64,000 bases of DNA from Oegoconia quadripuncta (taxonomy: Eukaryota > Arthropoda > Insecta > Lepidoptera > Autostichidae). This document shows, piece after piece, positions 25,386 through 38,086 of the stretch. The notes beneath the pieces are model-generated. The model saw nothing but the letters and a program-made list of their open reading frames with translations. It was not told the origin of the DNA and made no database searches. The stretch's first letter is position 1. The number at the start of each line of letters is the position of its first letter. The stretch is taken from the NCBI GenBank assembly GCA_949316235.1, contig OX438759.1:9747118-9811117 (forward strand), written 5' to 3'. A program made the position numbers and the translations under genes.

Positions 25386-25824
25386 AGTAAAACATATAAA
25401 GTTAGTTTAAGTATACCATTTTAAAACCACCTTTAGTATGTAGGTAAGTCCAACAATATTCAGCTGGATTCAGCTATGGTTGTTAGTGGAAAGTTGTTCG
25501 TAATCAGGAGTATGGAGTCACCAGTAATCAGGAATTACTTACATTTATTAAATTTCACTCTGTAGGTATGTGGCCAGTAACGAAAGTCGGGGATCATCAC
25601 AGTATTTAATAAAGAAAGAGTAGATATAAGGTTATCCATGGTTGAATACAATTTTCTGCCATGGAACTGGAATTATTATATTTTGGCAACTGACCAATGG
25701 CCGATGTCCTTCTTTGATAAATAAACTAGGGGAGTTGCCTTTTGTACACCCACGTTAAGGGAAGAGATCGGCTTGTCCTATTCTTTTTCTTTGCCAGGAA
25801 ACAAGCGGTTCTGTCTCAAGTCTC

Positions 25825-26080
25825 AAGCCGCCAAAAATTAAAACAACCGACTTCAATAAGTAGGTTTCTCTTCAAGCAAACGTTCACAACTGGTTTTAAG
25901 GTATCGCTAAATATATATATAAAAAAAAATGCCAACTCTAAAATCGGTTCACTAGAACTCCATCATAAATTCAATTTATATTATACATATATATTTAGCG
26001 ATACCTTAAAACCAGTTGTGAACGTTTGCTTGAAGAGAAACCTACTTATTGAAGTCGGTTGTTTTAATTTTTGGCGGCTT
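25825..26080. mobile_element. Foldback element with about 92 bp inverted arms
   Basis: The left arm (25825-25918) and right arm (about 25985-26080) are near-perfect inverted copies, beginning AAGCCGCCAAAAATTAAAAC and running to GGTATCGCTAAATATATA. The loop is about 65 bp. Transcribed, it would form a long hairpin. No protein is encoded; a MITE is likely. Confidence 0.85.
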
Positions 26081-26489
26081 AATTATATTGTCTTTTCTCA
26101 CACATGCTTGGTTTGAGCGTTATTTTGACAACCTTCTTCGAGATAAATCTAAAATGCTGTACCTATGCGAGCAGCAGCGGCCGGCAAAGTTGTATAGAAA
26201 TCCTCATCTGTCGTGTTTAGCGGCCGAATAAATTACTATGGAAACTTAAAAATGGAACTGTTCCTTTTACTCCTAAATATGGCGACCACGGGGGTAATTT
26301 AACGATGCTTATTTTGAAATTTCGAACTGGCTTGCGAATAAAAAGCTGTTTGATAAAAGAAAACAAATGAATATTTTGGCGCCTGAAAAGTATTGTTGTG
26401 CGTCATTGATTTAAGTGCCAGTACTTTGGCGTATCAATTTATAAGAAGTAGTTTCTTTGATCTAACCTTCGAGTTCTTTATTTGTAGAT

Positions 26490-26760
26490 CGAATCAAAGT
26501 GTCACTAGTACTATTCAAAGTACTAGCGATAAAACAATATTCATGATGGTATTAAGGATACGTACTTGAGTCATTCAATAACACATGGTACAAATTTTGT
26601 ACCATCAATGGTACTACTGAAACTTGCCTCGACTCGAAAACAATAAGATGGTACTACTGATCCTAGATTAGTGTCACTAGTACCATTGATGTACTAAGGA
26701 TACAAACTTGTGTCATTTGTACCATCAATGGTATTAGCCTATGGCACTACTAACACAAGG
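26490..26760. repeat. Repeat with GTACCATCAATGGTAC palindromes
   Basis: The words AGTGTCACTAGTACCATT, TTTGTACCATCAATGGTA and ACTTG(T/A)GTCATT recur two or three times in about 270 bp in both orientations. It is either an internally duplicated MITE or a tandem derivative. Confidence 0.55.
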
Positions 26761-27084
26761 GCAATTTAATAATTTGTGTTGATAATTTCACAAAATGAGT
26801 TAGAGTGAAGACAGTCAGTGTGAAGAACATTGACGACATCTGAAATTAAAGTGGCGGAGAAAGAGAATAGAAAACTTGTTGCCGCCAAAATACAATAATA
26901 AATACGAAAAGGTTTTTATTTATATAAAATATTAAAATATTTAACAATAGGTGCTTAAAATTATGACGTGTATAAAATAGTTTTTGAGAGAGACTGGTGT
27001 CCGTACTAGGAAACCTGTGTAACAGATCACCAGCCCCTCACATTGTGAGACAGTATGGTCAGTATGTGTCCAAAAACTTTAATT

Positions 27085-27165
27085 GTGTGTGTGAGAGGGG
27101 GTGCGGGGGTGTGTGTGTGTGTATGTATGTATGTATGGGGGTGTAGGTGTATTGTGTGAGTGTTT
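27085..27165. repeat. G/T-rich microsatellite
   Basis: GTGTGTGTGTATGTATGTAT repeats flanked by G runs (GAGAGGGGGTGCGGGGGTG). Confidence 0.75.
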
Positions 27166-27287
27166 GTCAAACAAGTTTGTTATGTGTTTGCGCAAATATA
27201 GAAATTATACACCTTTATATAATTATAATTAATGAGTGGGGTGGGGAGTGAATATAATTATAATTAAAGAAAATGTTCTTCATAGGT

Positions 27288-27600
27288 TGTAGAGCTTCGG
27301 TGGCTCAGCGGTTAAGACGCGGTATCCCAATTTGGGAGGTCCGGATTCGATACCCAGGCAGGCCATGTACCAATGAGTTTTTAAATTTATTTTAATAACT
27401 GATGTGCATTTATCCGACTGCTCTGTGAAGGAAAACATCCTGAGAAAACCTGCATGCTTGAGAAATAAAAAATATAAGGCATGTGAAGTCCGCAACCCGC
27501 ATTGGGTCAGCGTGGTGGACTATTGCCCATACTCCATCATTATATGCGGGAAGACCTATATCCCTGTAGTGGGATATATAAGGGCTGAGATGATGAGGTA
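27288..27600 (+). mobile_element. tRNA-derived SINE, family S2
   Basis: The head AGCTTCGGTGGCTCAGCGG (box A) is followed by GGTCCGGATTCGATACCC (box B). The body has CAGGCCATGTACCAATGAG, GAAGGAAAACATCCTGAG, GGCATGTGAAGTCC and GTCAGCGTGGTGGACTA, with a GATGATGA 3' end. The second copy is at 61138-61415. Confidence 0.75.
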
Positions 27601-28573
27601 TTTCTTACTTAGTTTGAATTTCCCGCATTTTTGAGAAAAACCTTGACCGCAACCACAAGTTACGTATACTTACATTGGTACTTTGCACGTTCGTCCATTG
27701 CCTCTTTTGTCTCCTGCTGCAGTAATGAACACTACCAAAATTAAAAAATATACTAATATTGAACCATCAAACAAACCATGTTAAAAGCTACCGTGTTTAA
27801 AGCAAGAATTTTGTTCTTGGAAACGTCGGAACCGATTTCCATCAATAATGTACAACGTAAGAACCCAATAACAAGCTGTCGAATACAAGAAACCACTTTC
27901 AAATCAGTTCAGCCGTTGGCGTAACGATGCCATAAACCGACACATATAGATAAAGGCTTCAAACTTATCACACACACCCCTCTTTGCGTCGGGGGTTAAA
28001 AATGAAACTGACTGAGTCTCTCTATCGTTATCTATGAGACGCCATGCTGGACAGGCGCGTTGGTTTGAACATCTCAGACGCATTGTAAAGTATATGCTCA
28101 CGATTGCCTTTTACGACACCCACAGGAAGAGGTGGGTTAAACCTAATCTTCCCCGCTAGGAACCCGGAACTGCCGAGTTCCTTGTATACCATACCCAAAT
28201 TAATATAAACCTCGTCAAAAATACTACTCAGTTTATACCAAGTTGTAGATTACGTAGACACTCGTAGCTAAGATTTGGTTATGTCGATCATACATGTATG
28301 ACATTCGTTTATCACCTTATCAGATTCAAAATAATTAGCACGAAACAAACATTTTATGGTTTGTTGTTAATGCTGTTGTAATGCGTACGCAGACGTTATG
28401 CGGGCTTGCTCGCGCCTGTGCAGATCGAATCGTTTCTCAACGCTGCGCGGTTCCCAGCCTCATTAGAGCGTTTTACTGAAGCCAACCACCAGTCATGTAC
28501 ATTTCTTCCAACAATACATACATTTTATCAATTGATAAAAGAATACGGATCAACTTATCTCAAAAACTTAGAT

Positions 28574-31500
28574 ATGAAATGGAATATAATATACTATATA
28601 CTATCTTTGTTTATGTTAGGGGAAAGTAATACAGGTGAGTTGTGTGCCGGGTGTTTTAGTTATTGACTGGTAAATGCGTAAATAATTGTTTTTCAATTCA
28701 ATGAATATTATTTTGTGCGCTGCTTGTAATAAGGAAATACAAGAATTTAATTAACATTTTATACAACGCCTATGTTTGTATGATTTAGGTATGTATAATT
28801 TATGAGAAGCAATAAAATCGGATTGAAAAGTGTACATTAAATTTTAAGTGAGAAAATTTGTATAATGTACAATGGGGTCTATAAGTGCTATATACTATCA
28901 AACGATTTAGATTTTATTGAAGTCCTTTGTATTTAAGGCAAGTTTCGCATACTAATCTTATTTCTTTTTTACTGCACAAGAATTCAAAATATTGTAAGTC
29001 AGAAATTTAAAAAGCATTCTTAACAAAATTGTTGGATTGTATATTTACTTTTGAGTACCATTGTACCTACAACCGTAAATTCAATTCAATTTAATTTTCG
29101 TGTGACTCACAGGTAAAAATATTAATACCTAAACAATATGATGAATGAGTAACACAGTGATCTACCATTTTGGAATAAATGCGAAATCTTTGCATAAGAC
29201 AATACAGTAGGCAAGCGTGGATTCGAAAATTAATTAATATTATATACAATTCAAAGCCAATTCTTAAGGGTAAAGAACAGTAGACTGCAAATAAATTATT
29301 TGTCTTTGACTTTAACACTGCGTTATCCAGATCCAGCTAGTTTTTATTTTATTAACATTTTTGTACTTCTAACGGGAAGTACATAGGTACCTCCTACCAT
29401 GAATTACTGCACATTAGAACGTCGTACTTAATAATAATAATAATATAAAAAAATATGTATTGCCTTTGTTTCGATTTAACTTAATAAATAATAATAATAA
29501 TAAATATTTCGGACGCTTACACCAATCATCTAGTCCCAAACTAAGCAAAGCATGTACTATGGATACTAGATAACGGATAAACATACATAAATATTTATAT
29601 AAACATCCATGACTCAGGAATAAATGTTCATATTCATCAAACAAACATTTACCCGTCGCGGGATTCGAACCCGCAACCGTTGGTTTCGCTGACAGGGTCA
29701 CTATCCACTACACCAATCGGTCGTCGTAATGCTATCGACATGGCATTTTAAATAGTTGAGGCAAAAGGGAGTGACAGCTTTGCTATACCGGGACTGTTGT
29801 CACGGTCAGCACTGTTTTTCAGTCACCCCTCTTCTCCCTAAGAGAGGATAGGTTTATTAGTTTATTGGAGGGCTTAAGCATTACAATTACATACATACTT
29901 ATTACACAAGAATTAGCTGTTACGACAATTGCTTTAATTTCGAAGTTTTCGAAAGAAATCTGATTATTTTTAGCAGCATATTAATTTATGAAACCAATTG
30001 TAACTGTTTAGTGATTATCTATAACTTGCATAAGATACTTTAGATTGACAAACTTATAAGCTTTAAGCAGGTAAATACTATCTTGTATCTAGGTATATCT
30101 AACGGTATAACAACAATTTTCCGCATGAGTATACGGATAGTTTCCAAATAGATTGAGTAACACATCCATTTAGATACAGGTATATCCCCTAGTGGAATCT
30201 AATTGCATTACTCACATAATTTCCAGTGTGACTCACAAGTACATTATTAAACCTATAAAATTATTATCAAACGATCAACGCTAAATTAAGTATTTTATTA
30301 CTATAAACTGAAAATTTAGAAAACCCCGACAACATTGATGCAACTAATGATTATATCGTCCAGATAGTCTAGACCAAACGATATTTTGAAACGGCTAAAC
30401 CGATTTCCATCATGGCTAAGAACGCATCTCCGGGTTTAATCTTGGATATAAAAAAATAACAATTACATAACCCTCGTTAGACAATCATATCATCTAAATA
30501 CCCCAAAATCTGTGTTGAAAACTAAATATTTTCGAAAAGGCTTAACCAATTTTTATCAAACATAGCTAAGAAAAAAACCGCACTCAAATCGGACCATGCA
30601 TTGCTTTGATACGCTCGGACAAAGTCTGGACACACACATACACATACGCAATCGTTTTACGTCGGGGGTTATAAGACTCCCTTTGATGGTAAACAGGCAT
30701 AAGACAAAAGTCAACGAATTACAAATTTTTATTGGCACGATGCGACACTAGTGATAATTTTGATTGCCTTTAGAATCAATCTAGATAACGATTATATGAA
30801 CATGCCGGTGCAGTATACAGTTACTCGTACACACCTACATCGCAACCTTCATTACTTACTAGTAGTAACAATGGAATACAAAACCCTTAATTATTTTATT
30901 TCGTTGTAAAACTAACATCTGAAATCGTCATATTGCAAAACAAAGACCTAAAACAATAATTAGATTGAATATCGCTCAGCGGTTCATGTATCTGTAATCG
31001 AAATGTTAAGTTACAAGATTAGAATGTTAGAAGATTAGATAGTAGAAGTTAGATTTATTTATAAATATAGTAAATAGTAATATATAGTAAATTACAGCCT
31101 TTGTAATATGCCTCTTGAGGCGTACAAAATGTCTTTCACACGTATTTATTCGGACACTAAAGTTCATACCGATCACAAGATTAAGACGAATTTAAGTTGA
31201 CATTTGAAATATTGTTGTATCAGTATCAATAAAATAGTATTAAAAATCAAATTACATCTATTATTAGGTAATATAGGCCTTACTTGCTTTAATTTACTAC
31301 GAGTAATATAAAAAATCAAACTGTACAGAGAGTGTATGGCAGACCATAGCAAACCATTCTGCATGGGAGAGCCTTGCGAATTTTGATTGCGGAGACAGCG
31401 CAGCCGACCGCATCATTGGAGGTCATAACGCAGCTCTAGGACAGTTTCCATGGATCGCACGCATCGGATACTCTTGTAAGTCTTAACGCAATCCACTTTC

Positions 31501-34500
31501 ATACAAAAAGAAAAATGTGAATCAACCGCCAAATCTCGGACATACAAACGGCCGAATTGAGAACCTCCTCCTTTTTGAAGTCGGTTAAAAAGAGAGTCGG
31601 TTAAAGAGTTGGTGCCGCACCTTACTTTGCTATAACTAGACACATTTTAGAGCTCCGGATGCCATACAAAATGTATGCAAACCGGAGCTCTTTCTTATAC
31701 CTCGCCCGGTGTCATAACACGGGTGCATTGAAAGTGGCCGGGCCAGCGGCCGCGGGCAGCGCGCGTCAAGAGTGTCACTCGGCGACGCCCCCTGAGACCG
31801 CTGCGCCGCTGCGCATATAAAACCGCCTCCTGTAAGATCTCAAGATCGATTTATTAATACGGCCCTAAAACCTCTTTCAGACGAGAAATTTTCGATAAAT
31901 GTATTATTAAATCTGAGTCCTGAGAGAGACATGGCAACGTATTTATAATCCCTGTATTTGGGTTCGGGGCGTCGATTCTGTAACCTTATTTGTGCGACTT
32001 GCGGTCCGAATCTGTGATGCGATATTCAGTGGCCATTGACTAGTTTGTAGTCGTTTGGGTTCTCACCGTAAACTCCGATGCGAGCTGCGCCTGTGGACTT
32101 AGGGAATAATATAATAGAAGTGAACAGATAAAATAATTAACTAAGTACATATTCATTAAAAGTTATAAAAAGTTAAATTATTTATTCAGCGTCAAATGAA
32201 GGTGATCTGGATTGGATGTGCGGAGGTGTGCTGGTCACCGACCGGCACATTGTCACAGCTGCGCACTGCGTGCTATCGCCAGATGATGAATACCAGATGT
32301 AAGTTCCACAGAGATTACGACTCGTATTTAGTATAGTTATATACTGGCTGTTATTTAACACCTTTAGGAAAACATCTGGCATTCCAGTTAAGTGTTGTGG
32401 AAGCTATTGTGCTAGAAATGCTATTCTCGACAAATTTCACAAATAGAATCTTCAAATTTTAATCCTAAAGACATTAACTCCACAATATTACCATCAATGA
32501 GAATTAAGTAATATTTTCTCATTATAGATTCCAAGAATTAGAAGTTATTATCACTTTATTCAAATAAATAAAATTAATTGTGTTATGTCCTAGAGAGTTC
32601 CATGAAACTTGGTTGCAGAGGCGTATAACATTTTACGCAATACAATTCCGGGACAAAAGATAATCTGATTTCATTTAAAGAATAATGATTTGATATATCA
32701 AAATATGACTCCTTTTTGGAAACCTTGTATCCGCGTTTCAGCAATATGCAGGAATCATTAAAATCAGTTGTTCTATAAATTCTTGTCGGTTTAATTATAA
32801 TAAAATATAATTAGTTCATCGTGGTAGACATATTTAGTTCTTTGAAAATGCTTTTCTAGAAATATTGACAAGTCGAGACAATTAGCTATAATAAAGTACT
32901 TCACGGTACTTACAGGTCTTCCATCCGGCTCGGCGAGCACGATACACGTTCGGATCCGGACTGCCAGATGAAGGTGTGCGCACCGCCTGTCCAGGACCGC
33001 CGCATAAAAGTAGTGCGGTCTCACCCTGAATTCAACAAGCCCCCGTTCCACAACGACATCGCCGTCATTGAAATGGAAGCACCCGTCGAGTTGAATGGTG
33101 TGTTAACCATGTCTTAAGAGGAGACACATTTATCACCTCCTTTATTCTCTGGGTAGAGTTATCGCATATTCCTCGTACAGCATACTTACCTATATATACG
33201 AACAGATGCTGATGTCTGATTTTAACCGCCTCTGTGGCTCGATGTTAAACAACATAGGGCTTACGAATCGGAGATCGTGGGTTCAATCCCCAGCGAGGTA
33301 CAGGTTTAGTACTCGGTTTGGTTGGTGGTGGGCATTTTAAATGTCTGCCGCCAAACAGCAATGTTAATAGCATTGTTGTGTTCCGATTGTCACAGATAAG
33401 ATAGCCAATCCCCTAAATAAGATCGGCTCTCCGGGTCAGTATGCTTCCACCTTCTGCCTCATCTTCACTTAAAATCAGGTGTGATTGAGGTCAAGTGCAA
33501 ACCCTTTGTGCATAAAAAAGGCACATAATAGAACCAAAAAACAACTGATTTGTCTACTATATGCTGTGTTATTCGTTTCGTTATGGTGTCACCTTCAAAA
33601 GCGTTGTACTCTATACGACTTTTTGTGCCAGCTACCAGGTCCACATGATTCACAATGAGTAGGTGCTGGGATGCTCGCAGAACCATTGAAGCAATAATCT
33701 GGGCTCGAGGGTATAATCATTTATTTAGTTAGAGTGTTAGTAGCATCTACACAGCATACAAGTAATGCAGTTATATAATGTCAGCTGTAATACGATTGAC
33801 AGAGGATAGATAGGATGCATGTGGAATTACTAGAATAACTAAGTATCTAGTCTGCGATCTACGGTGGAGTGGGTCGCTTACATGAATGTGACCCTTCTCA
33901 GTGACATCATCAGCGTACACAACTGTGGATGTCATCATCCAGAGATAGACGTCTTATGGCGATGGGCTCCTCGTGTCCCGTGTGCATTTCTGTCGAAAGA
34001 TGAATCCTCGATGTTGTTCCAAGCATTAAGCTTGTAATATTTGGAACACCCAAACGCTAATATTTAGGATATCTCTGGCCAGCCCGTTTGGGATACAAAG
34101 GTCGGAACATTATGTCTATATGCATGTTATTGAAATTGAAAATTGAAATTATCATATTGAGGAATTTACATATTCATATTCAATAAATAGTGACGTGGCT
34201 GTAATTATTTCCTGTCATGTGTACATTCTTGATACACCGCTTAGCGCTTGTATGTCTGCAGTTTTCTAAGCATAAAAACTATGGATGCTTGTATGTCAAT
34301 GTCTCCAGATTACGTGGCACCGATTTGTTTACCGCGTGACACCCAGACCGAGGATCTGAAGATAGGAGAATTGGTGACAGTGGCCGGATGGGGCAAGATG
34401 AACATGTCCACTGAGCAGCGAGCTGACATATTGCAGTTCGTTTCCGTAAGTACCTAACCCTCTCGCCATATAAATACAGTTCAGGAGTTTAATAGATAAT

Positions 34501-37500
34501 GCAGGGTGAAATTTAAGTTGTGTAATTCCTGTTTACTGATGACTCCACTCTTGATTACGAAAAACTTTCCACTAGGAACCATAGCCAGATTCAGCCGAAA
34601 ATTGTTGGACTTCCGTACTAAATGTGGTTTTAGAATGGTTTCCTTTGAATGGTAATCGAAAATTCTTTGATTGAATCCGACTATGGCTCCTTGGGGAAAG
34701 TTGATCGTAATTAAGAGTGGCGTCAGCAGTTAATGGAATTAGACGATGTCAAATTCACCCTGCAGATTTCATATAATATGTGGAATCGTTTCTATGCATA
34801 ACGGGTTAGCGCATGACCTCAATACATCTGATAACATGTGACATTTTAGAAGTGTGTTTAGAAAAGTGATTAAAGAATTTATTATTGAGTCATGACAGCA
34901 CATGCCCAGCGATGGGCAGCACAGTCATTTAAAAATAAATAAATATTATGGACACTTACACCAATCATCTAGTCCTTTGGGACTAGATGGACCTAAGATA
35001 TTAGAGGTCAGTCGAAATGAAACGCGGATAATAATTTTCAGGATATATTGTCACTTGTCACCAACACTATAATAATAATGCACACTGTTAACACTCGTGA
35101 ACGACACCTCAGCCCGAGCCTCGTGAACAGAATGCCGCCCCCTCTTCGTAGTCGCGCCACCTAGCGGTTCGTAGCCAATCATCAAACGAATATCTCATTA
35201 ATTAAAATATGGGTTATGGGTTATCCTTAACCACAATGGGATTAACCTAAAATCATAGAATTAATAAAGTCATAAAGTAGTGTATACAGTTATATAACAT
35301 TAAAATAAATAGTATAAATTAGAAAGCTACGTGGCGCGACCTAGTGGTAGAACCTCGATCACATGTGTACTGCTATATCCAAACGAGTTTCCAATTTAAA
35401 TAATTAATAAGTAGTAAAATAGCTTAATGTATTTATTACGTCTTACACTAAGTAAAGCTTGGATACTAGATAACGGATAAACATACATAAATATCCCGAT
35501 AAAGTGAATAGTTCGTGCGGGATAAATAAATTTTCGCGACAAAGCTATTTAACGCAGGCGAAGCCACGGGCGGAAAGCTAGTGGATCAAATAAAGTTTTC
35601 ATATTCTAAATGCGATGCGATCATCACATATTATTTTAGAATTCACAGATATAAGCACAACTCGAAAGTACAACTTTTGCCGTTGCTGAGTTCATCTATA
35701 CTTCCGGCTCTATGGTCAGACCCTGGATACTATCTAGGATTAGACTACTTATGTGGGATTGCATTGTTATACTCGTATTACAGAGTTTCCTTGACTATAA
35801 TATTACATTGCCATCCGATTCAAATACGTATGCAAGATTTCAGCTCAATTGAATACCTAGAAGTGAGCTTGAATTTTGATTCACTTGCATAACCTTTACC
35901 ATCTAACAAACTAACACATGCACAACCAATTGGTGTAGTCGAAAGTAGCTCGAAATTTGTGTGATGAATACGATCATTTATTCCCGAGTCATGGATGTTT
36001 ATATAAATATTTATGTACTTATGTTTATCCGTTATCTAGTATCCATAATACAAGCTTTGCTTAGTTTGGCATTAGATGATTGGTGTAAGCGTCCGAAATA
36101 TTTATATGAATAAAAGCTTGTGATTACCTTAAAGTTCTGTTTTAAGTTGCCTGTTGTGGACCCCGAGACTTGCGATGCGTTTGGCAAAGGGTTCAAGTTG
36201 AGAAACTCTGAGATATGCGCCGGCGCCCAGCACAATAAAGACGCTTGCGGTGGTGATTCTGGAGGACCTCTTATGAAAGTAAATATTATCTTGGAATTTT
36301 ATGAGAACTTTTTTAGGTGGTTCCCGACAGAGAAGAATATGACCTACCCGTCTCTTCTCGTGGATGTCATAAAAAGCGACTAAACGATCGTGAACATAAC
36401 AATACAGACCAGTGATGATCAGCTGCGTCATCTGTGCGTAGCTCCCGAAGATCTGCGATAGCTATCCAGCCTGTCCAATGTAGCGATTAGATCAAAAACG
36501 ATGCAAGTCATTCCATGGAAAAGACCATTTATGTCCAATAGTAGACTTACAGTTACTGATGTTTTGATGTATATAAGGCTACACACATCCGACAATCGGT
36601 GACCGATTTTTTGTCGGCAAAAAATTAAACCCACAGATTGCAATATTGAAACGCACACGTCCTGCTAAAGTCGCTTTAAAAAATCGGCGATAAAAGTCGT
36701 CGCTAAGGTCCGTCCGATTGCCAGACCTACAAGAAGTCGACCGTGGGCTCAGCCTTAATAATATCTTGAGCACCCGTTGATGTCTTTTAGGATTGAGGAG
36801 CGAAAGACATCAACGAATTCAGTTTAGATTTTTCTTAAATAATAACTTTTATTACTCATTAATTTTCCTTTCATCGTGGGACTTTTCAGTGGCTACTGCT
36901 GTTCTTTCCGGACGACTTAATTGCAAAGCGAGGTATCGCACAATAGTAAATGGATATAATCCATTTATCTATTAAATTAACGGCAATGATTCCCTTCATC
37001 GTTGGCATTATTTAAGATTTGTACATACTAAAATACCTAAGCTTTCTCAGTTGTAGAGTAATCAGTAAATGAAAAGAGCAATATATATTCAATCAAGCAA
37101 ATACGCTTTATTGTTTAAATAAGGAAGGTACATTTAAATACCTTATAGAATATATATTTCTTATGCTCATACAATTTTAGACTGGTAAACACTGACAATC
37201 TTCGCCAAAAAAATGACATCTTCATACGCACCCTTTCTCAATGAAAGGTGTAACAAAGTCCCATAAACTATAGTAAGGCGTATGTTCAGCATTGAACGTC
37301 CTGTGGCTATCCATTCGTCATTAATGATGGATGGTTTTTTTTGTTTTATGCACATCGAGTTAACACTTGACATCAATCACACCTGATTTTAAGTGAAGAT
37401 GAGACCGAAGGTGGAAGCGTACTGACCCGAAAACACAAATATTTGGGGGAACTGGCTATCTTATCTCTGACAACCGGAACACAATCATGCTATTAATAGC

Positions 37501-37984
37501 ATTGTTCATAAAAAAAAATAAAAAATTGCTGTTTGGCGGCAGATTCAGATAAGATGGTGGTAGCTACTCAGGCGGATATTTAAAATGCCCTACCACAAAC
37601 CATACCGAGTACTAAACATATACCCCGCTGGGGATCGAACCCACGATCCCCGATTCGTAAACCTTATGTTGTTTACATTCAGCCACGGAAGCGGTTAAAC
37701 GTCCCATGATATTAGTAAATATATCACGGAGAACACGGGTAGGTATACCTACCCTACTATTTACATGCTCACCTATACCTACCAGTTAAGTATCTATCTG
37801 GAAGAACTTCTTAAAAACTCCATTGTCACACTTTCAGGTGTACGACACACCGGAAGGACCGAAGAATTTCTTAGTTGGAGTTGTGTCCTTCGGACCAACA
37901 ATTTGTGGCATTAAAAAACCAGGCGTCTACGCATCGTGCACTTACTTTCTTAAATTTATCCTTGACAATCTCGTTACTGCGTGA
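28574..37984 (+). CDS. Trypsin-like S1A serine protease without visible CLIP domain (protease 3), 7 exons
   Basis: Exons are 28574-28634, 31329-31475, 32190-32298, 32916-33097, 34309-34445, 36147-36278 and 37838-37984. Phases are 1,1,2,1,0,0; 915 nt give 304 aa. The first exon is a signal peptide of about 18-20 residues and is assigned from its ATG, hydrophobic core, GTGAGT donor and matching phase. The start of exon 2 (after ACAG at 31325-31328) is the weakest junction; 31350 is also in phase. A short propeptide with C41 leads to R48|IIGG. The triad is H95, D153 (HNDIAV) and S250 (GDSGGP), with trypsin-type D244. The C-terminal segment reads GVYASCTYF, where relatives normally have no Cys. 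Exons 3-7 are certain. The protein resembles CLIP proteases, but no CLIP exon was found in the 2.7 kb first intron. AATAAA follows at 38081-38086. It is divergent from protease 2. Confidence 0.85.
29486..29723 (-). mobile_element. SINE family S1, full length
   Basis: The best-preserved S1 copy: the head on the minus strand is CGACCGATTGGTGTAGTGG and box B is GGTTCGAATCCCGCGACGG. The tail is an AAT microsatellite at 29486-29500. It lies in intron 1 of protease 3. Confidence 0.8.
31730..31832 (+). promoter_or_regulatory. CpG-rich block ending in a TATA-like box
   Basis: About 80 bp rich in G, C and CpG (GGCCAGCGGCCGCGGGCAGC, GCGCGTCAAGAG, CCGCTGCGCCGCTGCG) leads directly into CATATAAAACCGC at 31813-31825. 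It looks like a TATA-type core promoter inside the second intron of protease 3 on the same strand. It may be the promoter of a mobile element or an alternative promoter; function is not shown. A minus-strand inverted pair (AGAGCTCCGG and CCGGAGCTCT) lies at 31650-31690. Confidence 0.3.
33222..33520 (+). mobile_element. tRNA-derived SINE, family S3
   Basis: Well preserved: ACCGCCTCTGTGGCTCGATG, GGGTTCAATCCCCAGCGAGG, GATAAGATAGCCAATCCCC and CCTTTGTGCATAAAAAAGG. It is inserted in the intron between protease 3 exons 4 and 5. Confidence 0.75.
35480..35582. repeat. Dispersed repeat family E, partial
   Basis: Has TTCGCGACAAAGCTATTTAA, CGCAGGCGAAGCCACGGGCG and GAAAGCTAGT, matching the reverse of the head at 50.55 kb. 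Confidence 0.5.
35935..36112 (+). mobile_element. SINE family S1, partial
   Basis: Has ATTGGTGTAGTCG, GTGATGAATACGATCATTTA, TTCCCGAGTCATGGATG and GATGATTGGTGTAAGCGTCC. The box B region is deleted. It lies just upstream of protease 3 exon 6. Confidence 0.65.
37345..37700 (-). mobile_element. tRNA-derived SINE, family S3
   Basis: Reverse-strand copy: GGGGATCGAACCCACGATCC (box B), TTCAGCCACGGAAGCGG (head) and ACACCTGATTTTAAGTGAAG (3' part). It carries an extra A-rich stretch near 37510. It lies in the last intron of protease 3. Confidence 0.7.
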
Positions 37985-38080
37985 TAGTAAAGCATCTGTC
38001 ATTATTAGATATACAATTATTATTTTAGTTAACTTATTTATATGACTATTGTAATATCTATACAGTTTGAATAGGTTGAT

Positions 38081-38086
38081 AATAAA
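38081..38086 (+). promoter_or_regulatory. poly(A) signal AATAAA of protease 3
   Basis: Canonical AATAAA about 97 nt downstream of the protease 3 stop codon, with an A-rich tract following. Confidence 0.55.

Larger units (their letters stand above)
21368..28573. other. Spacer between divergent protease 2 and protease 3
   Basis: A head-to-head intergenic region of 7.2 kb that must hold both promoters. No protein-coding gene was recognised. It contains two S1 SINEs, a 5'-truncated LINE with a GT tail, a 92 bp-arm foldback, a repeat with GTACCATCAATGGTAC palindromes and an S2 SINE. Confidence 0.55.

Noticed and set aside
25742..26116. 124-codon plus-strand frame
   Set aside because: It runs through both arms of the foldback element; open only by chance.
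28406..28573. Upstream in-frame ATG that would extend protease 3 by 56 residues
   Set aside because: The extension is not hydrophobic and would bury the signal peptide; the ATG at 28574 gives a proper secretory N-terminus.
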